Of a stretch of DNA of 64,000 bases, positions 33,319 to 42,191 are shown one piece after another. Both the position numbers and the translations under genes were made by a program. Position 1 is the first letter of the stretch. Each line of letters starts with the position of its first letter. Source of the stretch: Qipengyuania aestuarii (lineage in GTDB: Bacteria; Pseudomonadota; Alphaproteobacteria; Sphingomonadales; Sphingomonadaceae); contig NZ_JAIGNP010000001.1 of the NCBI RefSeq assembly GCF_019711535.1, positions 620,001 to 684,000 of the forward strand. The letters are read 5' to 3'. The notes below the pieces were generated by a model that was given only the letters and a program-made list of their open reading frames with translations, was not told where the DNA came from and did not search any database.

Positions 33319-33732
33319 ATGGCCCTCATCGAATCGCTCATCGGCCCGCTCGCCTCGATCATCGACAAGATCATCCCCGACAAACAGGCCCGCGCCGAGG
33401 CCAAGCTCGAACTGCTAAAGCTCGAAGGCGCGCACGAGCTGCGCCAGATCGAGGCGCGCCTGTCCGCCATCGTCGCCGAGGCGCGCAGTCCCGACCCCTG
33501 GACCAGCCGCGCCCGCCCCAGCTTCCTTTACGTGATGTATGCGATGATCCTCTTCGCCCTGCCGATGGGCGTGCTGAGCGCCTTCTCCCCCGCCGCCGCC
33601 CAGGGCGTGAGCGCAGGCATCACCAGCTATCTGAGCGGCCTGCCGGAAGAACTCTACGCCCTCTTCGGCACCGGCTACCTCGGCTACACCGCCGCCCGTC
33701 AATGGGGCAAGGCGAAGGGGAGGGAGGTATGA
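33319..33732 (+). CDS. GTA-type holin (3TM family)
   Basis: 137 residues, start ATG 33319 behind AAGGAG. The N-terminus (MALIESLIGPLASIIDKIIPDKQARAEAK) is typical of the holin family named for gene transfer agent release. An amphipathic helix (KLELLKLEGAHELRQIEARL) follows, then a hydrophobic segment FLYVMYAMILFALPMGVLSAF and a second one ending YLGYTAARQWGKAKG. In Rhodobacter such a holin pairs with an endolysin to lyse a donor cell subpopulation. Here no endolysin or GTA structural gene is adjacent. Confidence 0.8.
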   Translation: MALIESLIGPLASIIDKIIPDKQARAEAKLELLKLEGAHELRQIEARLSAIVAEARSPDPWTSRARPSFLYVMYAMILFALPMGVLSAFSPAAAQGVSAGITSYLSGLPEELYALFGTGYLGYTAARQWGKAKGREV

Positions 33733-33871
33733 GGAGTGAGAGGGGTGCGGAACGCCGGCCTCTTCTGGGACTCCATTCTGAGGTTCGTAGTGTCTGCAAT
33801 TGGGTGGTTTTGCGACTGTCCGCTCTCTAGATTCCATGGACGGATAGCTGCCGGGCGAACTACATGAAGGA

Positions 33872-34546
33872 ATGACTTTTTTAGGCGTTGATGCTTTGCT
33901 CTTGAGCGCGTGGCTATCTGCCCGCTCGATCGCACGCGACTTGCCGATGCCGGTCCCGGAATATGGCGGTTTTCGCGTCGATACAAACTCGAAGGACGAG
34001 ATTGCTCGCTGGGTGTTTCCGAAAGCGCAGCCGTATCTGGCAAGGCTTGCTCAAACCATCAGCGAGCCGGGATATCTCCTGAAACTTTGTGGTTCGGCCG
34101 ACGAACTAGCCGCCCTGTTGCCGGTCCAGTGGACGCTTCATCCTCCTGGCTACTTCATGCAATCGACGTCGGAACCCGCCGCGGGAAGGCTAGCGGTCGG
34201 CTATCAGATCAGAGTCGAACGCTATGGGGTAGTGACCCACGCGCAGATATTCTGCAATTCAGGCGAACTCGCTGCGGATGGCTATGCCGTAGAGACAACT
34301 GATGTCTTCATATACGACCGCATCGTAACGCGGCCCGAGCATCGCCGAAAAGGCTTGGCCCAAGTCCTGATGAAAAAACTTTATGCAGCGCGGCAGCTAG
34401 ATTGCGGACCGCAAGTGCTGGTTGCAACGGAAGCTGGCCGCGTTCTCTATACTGCGTTGGGGTGGGATACGGTTTCGCCCTATTCGACCGCGTCATTAGC
34501 AGGCCCTGAGTCTGCTTTTGGCGTTCGCCACATCGCCGGTGAATGA
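33872..34546 (+). CDS. GNAT-family N-acetyltransferase
   Basis: 224 residues, ATG preceded by AAGGA. The acetyl-CoA-binding motif A is clear in the C-terminal half: DRIVTRPEHRRKGLAQVLMKKLYAA, then LVATEAGRVLYTALGWDTVSPYS. The N-terminal 110 residues are unlike the standard GNAT core and may form a substrate-binding extension. The substrate is unknown. It is not obviously co-transcribed with the holin (139 bp gap). Together with the DUF5946 gene it looks like accessory cargo. Confidence 0.75.
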   Translation: MTFLGVDALLLSAWLSARSIARDLPMPVPEYGGFRVDTNSKDEIARWVFPKAQPYLARLAQTISEPGYLLKLCGSADELAALLPVQWTLHPPGYFMQSTSEPAAGRLAVGYQIRVERYGVVTHAQIFCNSGELAADGYAVETTDVFIYDRIVTRPEHRRKGLAQVLMKKLYAARQLDCGPQVLVATEAGRVLYTALGWDTVSPYSTASLAGPESAFGVRHIAGE

Positions 34547-34636
34547 CTGCAATCGGGTCGTTAGGTGACAGGCAGCTTTTAGGAAGCGTCACGCTCGGCA
34601 GCTATCTCTGAACTAAGGTGGAAAGCGGAAGGAGGG

Positions 34637-35122
34637 CTAAAGGTCAGCTAGAAGCCGACTTACGTCGCGGCGAAGGGGCTCCCAAGCGCTATATGCAGAC
34701 GCCGCCCACCTTTGGACCGCAGGAACATGATTACTGGCCTCCTCGGCGACCACATCGGCGAGCGTGATCGAATGAGACTGCGGCGCCGGCGGTAGCGGGG
34801 GGAGAGGTTTGCTCGCCAGCGTCTGCATCTTGGCCGGTATCGATGCGTGTGAAACCTCTTCCACCATTGCCAGATGGAGGGCAGCATAGTGGATCCAAAC
34901 TGACTGCGTTGCACGGCGATCAGAAGGATCGCCGGGATGCTGCAATGCATAGGCATCGACGGTCAGCCGATGGGCTGCTCCGAACAGCAATGGATTTTCG
35001 TACTCGCGCGCCAACAGCTCACCATACGCCTTCCAGCAGCCGGGTGAGGACAGCATGTATTTGTGGGTGGGCCCCTCATACAGTTCGAAACGGCCCCCGC
35101 ATGAGAAACAGGGCTGTGCCAT
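34637..35122 (-). CDS. DUF5946 family protein
   Basis: 161 residues, start ATG 35122 preceded by a strong GAGGAGGAAGC Shine-Dalgarno (the longer frame start at 35158 lacks this). The N-terminus has CFSCGGRFELYEGPTHKYMLSSPGCW with three cysteines suggesting a zinc site. It continues with YGELLAREYENPLLFGAAHRLTVDAYALQHPGDPSDRRATQSVWIHYAAL, the pattern of the DUF5946 family. Function is unknown. It converges with the GNAT gene. Confidence 0.75.
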   Translation of the reverse strand: MAQPCFSCGGRFELYEGPTHKYMLSSPGCWKAYGELLAREYENPLLFGAAHRLTVDAYALQHPGDPSDRRATQSVWIHYAALHLAMVEEVSHASIPAKMQTLASKPLPPLPPAPQSHSITLADVVAEEASNHVPAVQRWAASAYSAWEPLRRDVSRLLADL

Positions 35123-35244
35123 TTGCTTCCTCCTCATGTCGCTTGCTGCTGAGAACAACTCGCAATCCGGTGATTGACGCTATAATAATTCGCAAGATGA
35201 TGTTAATACATCTGAGAGCTTTATAAGATGATCGGGATACTACC

Positions 35245-36147
35245 ATGAATAAGTTCACGATATTATCCGTTGCATCTATTTCCATCATCGCCGCGCTTTA
35301 CAATCCGGCGAACGCCACGACCTTCGTCTCCAGAAAATTCGAGTGCCCGGTTGGCGGGGAAAAGTTCGAAGCGAATGTCGTGGCCAGCAATGTTTCTTAC
35401 GGCCAGCGGCCCGATGGTCGCCCCTATAGCCCAATGCCGGTTTACCCGATCATAGAGTGCCCCGAGAACGGGCTGCTGCTGATCGACGAAGAGTTTACCG
35501 AGGAAGAACTATCGGTACTTGAAGCCGCGATCGCCACGCCGGAATACCAAGCCATGCGGTCGGAAGAAACGCCCTACTTCCGGGCGGCCTGGCTTCAAAA
35601 GCTGCTTGGGGAAGAGCCGGTCTCTCAGGTCCGCTCGCTCCTCAATGCGACGTGGGAAACGGATCGCGATCCGCAAAGAAAGGCCAGATATCAAACCCTG
35701 TTCATCGATGCCGCCATGGCGATGCCGCGCACCGAAGAGACTGCAGACGAATGGCTCTGGTACAATCTGAGAGCGGTCAATGCGCTGCGCGAGTTGGGCA
35801 ATTTTGCCAAAGCCAAAAGCCATCTCGAGCGTGTCATGCAGCCGGAAAACCTTCCCTCCAATGAAGAGCAGGCCGGATATGCAATCGATTATGCCGATCG
35901 CTTGCGCCCCCTGCTGGAGGAAGCGAATTCCTACTTCGAACCGGCGAACATGGTCCCTCCGCGGATGGCGATCTTCCGCTGCGTCGCTCCGAAATCGCCG
36001 CTCACCTCCTCGGAAATCGAGGCCTGTGCCGATGACGACATCACCACCGCAATAAGCGAATACGAGTTCGACCAGGAAGGAGCAGAGACGCTGCACGGCA
36101 GAGCTGCCGCCGAAGCCGCAGCGCCCTATTACTCTATCAATTATTGA
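35245..36147 (+). CDS. Exported protein of unknown function
   Basis: 300 residues. A signal peptide ends near TANPANATT, followed by FECPVGGEKFEANVV, a region with resemblance to zinc-ribbon-like DUF2225 N-termini but with only one cysteine, and then an all-helical region with TPR-like spacing (RAVNALRELGNFAKAKSHLERVMQ). The C-terminus has two Cys-containing segments (FRCVAPKSP, IEACADDD). Homologues may be envelope-stress or tetratricopeptide proteins, but I cannot identify it. It is divergent from DUF5946; base composition is typical. Confidence 0.65.
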   Translation: MNKFTILSVASISIIAALYNPANATTFVSRKFECPVGGEKFEANVVASNVSYGQRPDGRPYSPMPVYPIIECPENGLLLIDEEFTEEELSVLEAAIATPEYQAMRSEETPYFRAAWLQKLLGEEPVSQVRSLLNATWETDRDPQRKARYQTLFIDAAMAMPRTEETADEWLWYNLRAVNALRELGNFAKAKSHLERVMQPENLPSNEEQAGYAIDYADRLRPLLEEANSYFEPANMVPPRMAIFRCVAPKSPLTSSEIEACADDDITTAISEYEFDQEGAETLHGRAAAEAAAPYYSINY

Positions 36148-36277
36148 AATTGATCGCCGGCAACGCCGGGAAGGTGCGCCAAACGAGTGGCGGGAGTTGC
36201 TGTGAATTTAGCCCGTATGACGGCCCCGGGAATCGAGTCCAATATTTCGCGATATTTCGGAAGAAGCGGAGATCTTG

Positions 36278-36967
36278 ATGTTTAACAAAGAAAGTCAACG
36301 GCGGACGCTAGTGCGAAAGGCGTGGCTCCGTTGGTTTTTACTGTGGCTTCCAATGATGGCGATGGCCGCGGTCGCCAGTGTTTGGATCGATTTCACTGTG
36401 GTCATGGCGGCCTTGCTCGTGATCTTAGCGGCTGTCCTTCTGTATCAACGGCACGTCAAAAAGCGCTCGTGGCGCTCGATTATGTGGGCAATCCCCTTCG
36501 CTTCTTGCGCCCTGTTAAGTGCGTGCTGCGACCCACCAGAAATATATCACACCGCTGAAATGGATTACTGCTCAGGGCTGGGTCGAGAATTGACGGATGA
36601 AGAGCGCCTGATTGCCGCGCTTGATCATGCATACGACGATCCCTCACTTATCCATTTTCAGCAATTTAAAGAAAGCGACTTTTATAACAGCGATGATTTA
36701 GGCGGCGTTGCTTTAATAAAGAGCTATCTTCGTTACTTCCCCGACTGCTGCTCGGTATTACCGCCAGCATATATTTCCGAAGAATGGCACAGTATAGTTG
36801 TTGGTGCGGAGGCGGAGTCTGGCCTCCTTGACGGCTGGAGTCGCGACGTAAAAATCACTCAGCGCCTTGAGGACTTTGGCAATGTGCCAAGTAATTATAA
36901 ATATTCTCGAGATTGGCACCGAAGAATTGACGCTTGCGGCAATGTCGCGAAAATCAATCGCGGGTGA
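36278..36967 (+). CDS. Membrane-anchored protein of unknown function
   Basis: 229 residues, ATG 36278 with a GGAGAT ribosome-binding site. Two N-terminal hydrophobic helices (FLLWLPMMAMAAVASVWI, VVMAALLVILAAVLLY) and a possible third (MWAIPFASCALLSACC) precede a 130-residue hydrophilic domain with DYCSGLGRELTDEERLIAALDH and RYFPDCCSVLPP. The gene is visibly richer in A/T than its neighbours, which suggests recent acquisition. No family is recognised. Confidence 0.65.
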   Translation: MFNKESQRRTLVRKAWLRWFLLWLPMMAMAAVASVWIDFTVVMAALLVILAAVLLYQRHVKKRSWRSIMWAIPFASCALLSACCDPPEIYHTAEMDYCSGLGRELTDEERLIAALDHAYDDPSLIHFQQFKESDFYNSDDLGGVALIKSYLRYFPDCCSVLPPAYISEEWHSIVVGAEAESGLLDGWSRDVKITQRLEDFGNVPSNYKYSRDWHRRIDACGNVAKINRG

Positions 36968-37109
36968 TTTTCGCCGATAGCGCGGCAATATACTGTGTGC
37001 TGGGTGGCAAATGCCCCCTCAGCAGCGGTCTCCCGCAAGACTCTCGTTCAGCTTACCGACAGGTTCCGATTGATCTGGTTACATCTTCGGACAATGAAAG
37101 GATCTTGCA

Positions 37110-37430
37110 ATGAGCAGACTGGCATTGGCAGCATGTGCGGTATCGGGGATCTTCGCTTCCGGGCTGAGCGCACATACCAGCACCCCTGATCCGACAATCG
37201 CCCCCCTCACCTATGCCGCGCCCCAGTTCCGCGCGCTTGCGCCAGTAGGGACTGCAGGCGTGCCCAAGGGGTCCATCGACGTGGCGCGGGAGTACCGCGA
37301 CGAGCGGGCCCGGCTCTTGCGCAAATACATGACGCTCGAACAGCAAAGCGGCGGCACCCTCGCTCCGGAAGATCGCGCCGCCATGCGGGCGGATATCGCC
37401 GAACTGAAGGCTCGATACTTCGGTTCGTAA
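37110..37430 (+). CDS. Small exported protein of unknown function
   Basis: 106 residues. A signal peptide (MSRLALAACAVSGIFASGLSA) precedes a Pro/Ala-rich stretch and a charged helical C-terminus (DVAREYRDERARLLRKYMTLEQQSGG). It could be an envelope-facing helical adaptor. No homologue is recognised. The gene stands alone between the AT-rich membrane gene and a small minus-strand gene. Confidence 0.6.
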   Translation: MSRLALAACAVSGIFASGLSAHTSTPDPTIAPLTYAAPQFRALAPVGTAGVPKGSIDVAREYRDERARLLRKYMTLEQQSGGTLAPEDRAAMRADIAELKARYFGS

Positions 37431-37565
37431 GGGGCTCTTCCTTCGCACTCTCGATCAGTGTGGGAAGCGTTGAGAAGATGAGTGCCGGGACCTCGGCGAC
37501 TGTTTGATCTTGCTGCGTGACGAAGCCACCGGCGACGGGCGCGGCTGCTTATGCAGAGGCACCAC

Positions 37566-37763
37566 CTATTTCTTTTTAGGACCGCTCACCTTGCGCAGGC
37601 GCTTTGCCTGCAAGCGAGCGTGTTCGATCGAGGCTGGCGAACAGTCCGCATCTGCCAGATCGTCGATTTCATCGGCAGCCCGGTTGAGCATTTTCTTGAG
37701 CGCAAGCTTGTCCTGCTCGGCATTTCTGAGCTCGTGACGAAGGTCTCGCGTGTCGTCGGTCAT
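37566..37763 (-). CDS. Small coiled-coil protein
   Basis: 65 residues, ATG at 37763. It is strongly charged and helical (MTDDTRDLRHELRNAEQDKL, then KKMLNRAADEIDDLADADC) with a basic tail ending SGPKKK. No signal peptide is present. It could be a regulatory small protein or a fragment; the high density of heptad-compatible residues favours a real protein. No family is recognised. Confidence 0.45.
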   Translation of the reverse strand: MTDDTRDLRHELRNAEQDKLALKKMLNRAADEIDDLADADCSPASIEHARLQAKRLRKVSGPKKK

Positions 37764-37954
37764 GCGTAAATCATAATGAAATCACGCTGTTCTCTCAAGC
37801 AGGCGCTATTATGGGCCTAAAATACCGCTGCCGGCTGCGCTTTTTACGGGAAACAAAATCAGGCTGCGAACTATTATTGTGCGTGGACGCACGGGATGAC
37901 ACGGCTGACAGACTGAATTAGGCGCTTCTCATCTTTACTATCGTAAGCATCAGA

Positions 37955-37969
37955 ATGGACTTCGCTTGA
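37955..37969 (+). promoter_or_regulatory. Mini-ORF coupled to the HWE kinase start
   Basis: A four-codon ORF (ATG GAC TTC GCT TGA, peptide MDFA) ends in TGA at 37967-37969, overlapping the TTG start of the kinase at 37966. Translation through it could feed reinitiation at the TTG. The peptide resembles the usual N-terminus of such kinases, so a small frame-altering duplication is also possible. Confidence 0.3.
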
Positions 37970-39453
37970 ACATCGATTTCGCCGCTCTCCTCGGAAAATC
38001 GCCGAACCCTTACATGGTGATGGACCCCGAATTGCGGCTGGTGTGGGTGAACGATGCCTATCTCGGCGCGACCATGCGCGAGCGCGAGGATATCATCGGG
38101 AAAACACTGTTCGACGCCTTTCCCAGCGATCCCGCGACGGAAAGTTACCGGCTGCTCGACGATTCCCTGCAACGCGTCCTGCGGACGGGGCAGGTCGATG
38201 AGCTCGCCCTTATCCGTTACGATATCACCGCGCCCGATGGCGGGATGCAAACCCATTACTGGAGCGCGACGCATACGCCGCTGCTCGATGATGCGGGTGC
38301 GGTCAAACTCATCCTGCAGCATACCGTCGACGTGACGGAACTGCAGGAACTGAGGCAGCATCGCAAGCAGGCGGACCTCATCCGCCGGGCCGAAAAGGTC
38401 CAGTCGCGGAACGTCACGCTGGTGAGGGAAAGCAGGCGGCTCACCGAATTCTTCGATCAGGCCCCCGGTTTCGTCGCCGTTCTGGGCGGCCCCGGTCACG
38501 TCTTCGAAATGGCGAATACCGCCTATCTCGACCTCGTCGGCAGGAGGGACATCCTTGGCAAGGCGGTGGAAGAATCGCTGCCCGAAGTCGTCGAGCAGGG
38601 GTTCATCGAGGTGCTCGATCACGTCTATCGCAGCGGTGAGCCCTATATCGGCCGGCGCGAGAAGGTCATGCTGAACACCGCGGATAACGACGCCGGGGAA
38701 ATCCGGTATCTGAACTTCATCTTCCAGCCCTGCCTCAATCCCGAAAACGAAATTTCCGGGATCATCATCCAGGGCTATGACATCACCGAAGAGGTTGCTT
38801 TCGAAGAGCGGCAGGATCTGCTGATCAACGAGCTGCAGCACCGGGTTAAGAACACGATCGCAGTGGTTCACGCGCTCGCGAAGCAGACCTTCAGGTCGGT
38901 CCCGGCGGCGAGCAGCGCGGTCGAACAGTTTTCCGCGCGGCTGTCCGCCCTGGCCGCAGCGCACGGCCTGCTGACGGAGGGTAGCTGGCGGCCGACTTCT
39001 TTGCGCAGCCTGCTCCGCGCGACGCTCGGTGCCTCGCTGGGCGACTTGACCGGGCGCATCGGCATGGACGGGCCCGACCATCTGCTCGATCCGGAAACCG
39101 CGCTGGGCCTGACGATGACGGTCCACGAGCTAGCCACCAATGCGGTGAAATACGGCTCGCTGTCGGTGGAGGATGGCACGGTTGCGATAGACTGGTCGGT
39201 CGAGAGCGCTGGCGATGACGATATCGTGCACCTGACCTGGCAGGAAAGCGGCGGCCCCCCGGTTGCCGAGCCAGAGCACAAGGGCTTCGGCACGCGCCTG
39301 ATCGAACGCGGATCGCATTCCGGCGGCGAAGCGGAGGTGACGATGGAGTTTCGTCCTGGCGGACTGAAGTGCAGCCTCGCCATCCATGTCCCGAAGGACC
39401 CGCAATCGGCGGAACACGGCCGCCCGTTCGCCAAATTCAAGAAAAGTGGCTGA
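37966..39453 (+). CDS. PAS-PAS-HWE histidine kinase
   Basis: 495 residues, TTG start. Two PAS sensor domains (about residues 5-125 and 158-278) precede a HWE/HisKA_2-type kinase core with phospho-accepting His292 in NELQHRVKNTIAVVHALAKQ. The ATPase has the HELATNAVKYGSLS motif and WQESGGPPV. No transmembrane segment is seen, so it is a cytoplasmic sensor. HWE kinases commonly feed the PhyR/NepR/EcfG general stress pathway or single-domain regulators; no partner is nearby. Downstream lies an exported-protein cassette. Confidence 0.92.
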   Translation: MNIDFAALLGKSPNPYMVMDPELRLVWVNDAYLGATMREREDIIGKTLFDAFPSDPATESYRLLDDSLQRVLRTGQVDELALIRYDITAPDGGMQTHYWSATHTPLLDDAGAVKLILQHTVDVTELQELRQHRKQADLIRRAEKVQSRNVTLVRESRRLTEFFDQAPGFVAVLGGPGHVFEMANTAYLDLVGRRDILGKAVEESLPEVVEQGFIEVLDHVYRSGEPYIGRREKVMLNTADNDAGEIRYLNFIFQPCLNPENEISGIIIQGYDITEEVAFEERQDLLINELQHRVKNTIAVVHALAKQTFRSVPAASSAVEQFSARLSALAAAHGLLTEGSWRPTSLRSLLRATLGASLGDLTGRIGMDGPDHLLDPETALGLTMTVHELATNAVKYGSLSVEDGTVAIDWSVESAGDDDIVHLTWQESGGPPVAEPEHKGFGTRLIERGSHSGGEAEVTMEFRPGGLKCSLAIHVPKDPQSAEHGRPFAKFKKSG

Positions 39454-39599
39454 CCTTACGAAAGGTCTCATCCGATGCTCTGTCAATCCGCTTGTCGATT
39501 CCGCGACTTACCGCACTAGATCGACTTTCTCCGACTTCATGATAGCATCCCGTTCAAAATCGAGTCGCATGTGTATGTTCCTTATCGAGGAGTGATACG

Positions 39600-40391
39600 A
39601 TGCATGTCACCGCTTTGGGCTCTACCCTCGCCTCCGTCGCAGCACTCGTCCTGGCGACGACACCCGCCTTTGCCGAAAAGGCGAGCCAGCTGACTACCTT
39701 GAATGGATTGCCTGCCGATGGAGCAGAGAGTGCCCTGATCTCGCGCGGATTCACCTACATCACCGGCAACACCAATCAGATGGGTTACACCTATTCCTAT
39801 TGGTGGGATGCAAGCGACCGGAACTGCGTTTCGGTCGAAGCCTATGGCGGGACGGTGGAAACCATTACCGATGCCTCCGACAAGGATTGCCATCATGGCG
39901 GAAATGGCAGTGCCGCGGCAGCAGTTGGCGTGGTGGCCGGCGCCGCGATCCTCGGAGCGCTGCTGAGCCACAAGTCCCACCATCACGACGATGACAAGCA
40001 TCTTTCCGACGCTCAGGCCGAGCAATTTTACGAGCGCGGCTACAATGACGGTCTCTACAACGCAGCATACCACAATTACGATAATAACGACGCCTACTCG
40101 TCGGGTTATCGGGCGGGGGTCGATCAGCGTTCTGCCAATCTGAGGCACCATTCCAACCGCGGTGGCTACGGCGGTTACGCCCAGTTTGCCGACCTGCAGG
40201 GTGCACGTGCGGCGGGCGGAATGAGCGAACTGGAACGCCGCGGCTTCCGTCAGGTGGACAATTTCACCAGCGGCAATACGCGCTATTCGATCCAGTATCG
40301 CCCTGCCTCGCGCCAGTGCGTGCAGGTCACGATCGCAGACGGCCGCTTCTACGATGTCCGGGACATCGGCCAGAATCCCAACTGCCGCTAA
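39600..40391 (+). CDS. Exported protein with two related domains and a glycine-zipper/His region
   Basis: 263 residues, ATG 39600 behind GAGGAG. A signal peptide ends in [10 protein letters not shown]. Residues about 41-99 ([20 protein letters not shown]...DKDC) and 209-262 ([20 protein letters not shown]...NPNC) are clearly related, each a beta-rich unit ending in a Cys pair. Between them lie a small-residue hydrophobic segment ([18 protein letters not shown]) and [11 protein letters not shown]. The layout suggests an envelope or surface protein with possible metal binding. No family is recognised. The lipoprotein gene follows 10 bp downstream. Confidence 0.65.
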   Translation: MHVTALGSTLASVAALVLATTPAFAEKASQLTTLNGLPADGAESALISRGFTYITGNTNQMGYTYSYWWDASDRNCVSVEAYGGTVETITDASDKDCHHGGNGSAAAAVGVVAGAAILGALLSHKSHHHDDDKHLSDAQAEQFYERGYNDGLYNAAYHNYDNNDAYSSGYRAGVDQRSANLRHHSNRGGYGGYAQFADLQGARAAGGMSELERRGFRQVDNFTSGNTRYSIQYRPASRQCVQVTIADGRFYDVRDIGQNPNCR

Positions 40392-40401
40392 GGAGAAGCC
40401 G

Positions 40402-41103
40402 ATGCGCTCGATGATTGCCGCTGGGCCCTTGGCCTTCACCCTATCGCTCGCCGCCTGCGGCGGAGAGGTCGGTCCACCCGAAGCCGACGTCGAAGCGAGC
40501 ACCTCGGCTGCCGCTTCCATCCCCGAAACCCTTGCCCCCTTCGGCGATGGTTACCCCGAGGCAGGCGACCCCTGCCGTACTCTCGGCGAGAGCGCGGCGA
40601 CCTCGCCTTACCTCGACGACAGCGCGCGGCTGGTGGGCTGTCCCGACGAGACTTCTGCCGAGGCGCTGGGCGGCGAGATCGTGGACAATATCGAAGGAGT
40701 GCGCCTTGTCTCCATACCGCTTGGGATGGCGAACGCAGGCATGGCGGAAAACGATCCTTCCATACCGACCCAATCGACCGACACGAAGGTTGCGGGGACC
40801 GATTACAACGCGACCGCCGACATTATGTGCGGCTTCAAGGGTGCCGCTCCGACCCAAAGCTGTCCTGCCGGGGTGAAGCGCAACTGGATGGAAGAAGGCA
40901 GTAATCTGGTCGAGGTAACGAAGCCCGACGGACGCAAACGCGCGATTTTCTTCACCGGCACAACGCCGACAAGTGCTGACAGCGCGCAATCAGACGGCAG
41001 TGCGGGCTGGGATTTCGAATACACCCGCAGCGGCGACACGGTGACGATTACCTACGGCCCCGAAAGCTACGTCATTGTTGACGCGCTGGTCGAGGGAGGG
41101 TGA
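40402..41103 (+). CDS. Lipoprotein of unknown function
   Basis: 233 residues, ATG 40402 with AAGGAGAAGCC. A lipobox LSLAAC is near residue 19. The mature protein is acidic with several Cys ([35 protein letters not shown]) and a C-terminal beta-rich segment ([32 protein letters not shown]). It follows the two-domain exported protein 10 bp downstream. The next gene, a small membrane protein, starts 43 bp later. Function is unknown, though the cassette layout suggests a shared envelope role. Confidence 0.65.
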   Translation: MRSMIAAGPLAFTLSLAACGGEVGPPEADVEASTSAAASIPETLAPFGDGYPEAGDPCRTLGESAATSPYLDDSARLVGCPDETSAEALGGEIVDNIEGVRLVSIPLGMANAGMAENDPSIPTQSTDTKVAGTDYNATADIMCGFKGAAPTQSCPAGVKRNWMEEGSNLVEVTKPDGRKRAIFFTGTTPTSADSAQSDGSAGWDFEYTRSGDTVTITYGPESYVIVDALVEGG

Positions 41104-41146
41104 CGAAAGCAGGGCGCTGGCAGAGCAGGTGGGAGGTGACGCTGCG

Positions 41147-41380
41147 ATGAAATGGATATTCTGGCTTTTTCTCGCCCTCTACGCCTTCGCTGCGGTAATT
41201 TTCCTTATCGGCACTTTCGGATGGTTCGGACAGGATAAAGACCCGCTTTCCGCAGTGTTTCTGATGCCCTTGGGCCTGCCCTGGAACCTGTTCGCCGACC
41301 GCTTGGGAGCGCTCGGCCCGCTTGTTGCCCTGCTGGCACCGGCAGTTAACGCAGGGATCCTGCTGTGGCTTTGGAGATAG
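41147..41380 (+). CDS. Small membrane protein
   Basis: 77 residues, ATG 41147 with GGAGG. Two or three hydrophobic helices (WIFWLFLALYAFAAVIFLIG, LPWNLFADRLG, GPLVALLAPAVNAGILLWLW). It is the last gene of the exported-protein cassette and convergent with the TauE gene. No family is recognised. Confidence 0.5.
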   Translation: MKWIFWLFLALYAFAAVIFLIGTFGWFGQDKDPLSAVFLMPLGLPWNLFADRLGALGPLVALLAPAVNAGILLWLWR

Positions 41381-41410
41381 TTCGCGTCCTAAGAGCGCTG
41401 CCCACGAAAT

Positions 41411-42184
41411 TCACGACACCGACACAAAGCCGCCGATCGCGATCACCAGCAGGGCGAAGCCGCGTTCCAGCAGGCCTTCGCGTGCGCCCAGCTTCTTGCC
41501 GAGGGCGATGCCGGTCACAGCACCTACCAGTCCGCCTGCCACGAGCAGCGCGGTGATGCCCCAGTCGACCAGCCCCGACAGCGCATAGGATGTCGCCGTG
41601 GTCAGGCCGAGCGCGCTGACGACCACGAGCGAGGTTCCGATGGCGAATTCCAGCGGCATGGCAGTCGCCAGGATCAGGCCAGGCACGATCAGGAAGCCTC
41701 CTCCGATGCCGAAAAAGCCTGCCGCGAGCCCGGTGCCGAGGCCGATGGGGACGAGCCGGGGCAGCAGGGTGCCCGCACTGGCCCGGTCGAGGCGCACGTC
41801 CGGCGCCAGCGCCGTGCGCCGTGTGCGCAGCATCGTCAGCCCCACCCCGATCATCAGCAGGCCGAACAGGACCAGCAGCCTGTCCCCGTCGACCGCCTTG
41901 CCGATTTCTGCGCCCAAGGCCGCGCCCGCCATACCCGCCAGCGCGAATACGGAGGCACAGCGCCATTTCACGCGCCCGGCGCGGGCATGGCCGGCAAGGC
42001 TGGTCAGGGCGTTGATGCTGACCGCGACGGCCGCGGTTCCGATCGCTGCATGGGTCGACTGGACCCCGACGACATAGACCAGCAGGGGCACGGCGAGGAT
42101 CGACCCGCCGCCGCCGACCAGCCCGAGGATGAGCCCGATGACCCATCCCGCAGCAAGGCCCGCGGCGATGGCGCCCACATCCAT
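41411..42184 (-). CDS. TauE/SafE-family sulfite/anion permease
   Basis: 257 residues, ATG 42184. A multi-helix membrane protein with the duplicated TauE/SafE fold, including GLVGGGGSILAVPLLVYVVG and GFFGIGGGFLIVPGLILAT. It probably exports sulfite, thiosulfate or related small sulfur anions produced by persulfide oxidation. It is downstream of the rhodanese-membrane protein gene (7 bp) and the ArsR regulator, so it completes the sulfur-detoxification operon. Confidence 0.9.
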   Translation of the reverse strand: MDVGAIAAGLAAGWVIGLILGLVGGGGSILAVPLLVYVVGVQSTHAAIGTAAVAVSINALTSLAGHARAGRVKWRCASVFALAGMAGAALGAEIGKAVDGDRLLVLFGLLMIGVGLTMLRTRRTALAPDVRLDRASAGTLLPRLVPIGLGTGLAAGFFGIGGGFLIVPGLILATAMPLEFAIGTSLVVVSALGLTTATSYALSGLVDWGITALLVAGGLVGAVTGIALGKKLGAREGLLERGFALLVIAIGGFVSVS

Positions 42185-42191
42185 CGCCGTG

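Noticed and set aside
32920..41380. Genomic island with integrase and att sites at tRNA-Pro
   Set aside because: No integrase was found, and no second copy of the tRNA 3' end was seen by eye in the window.
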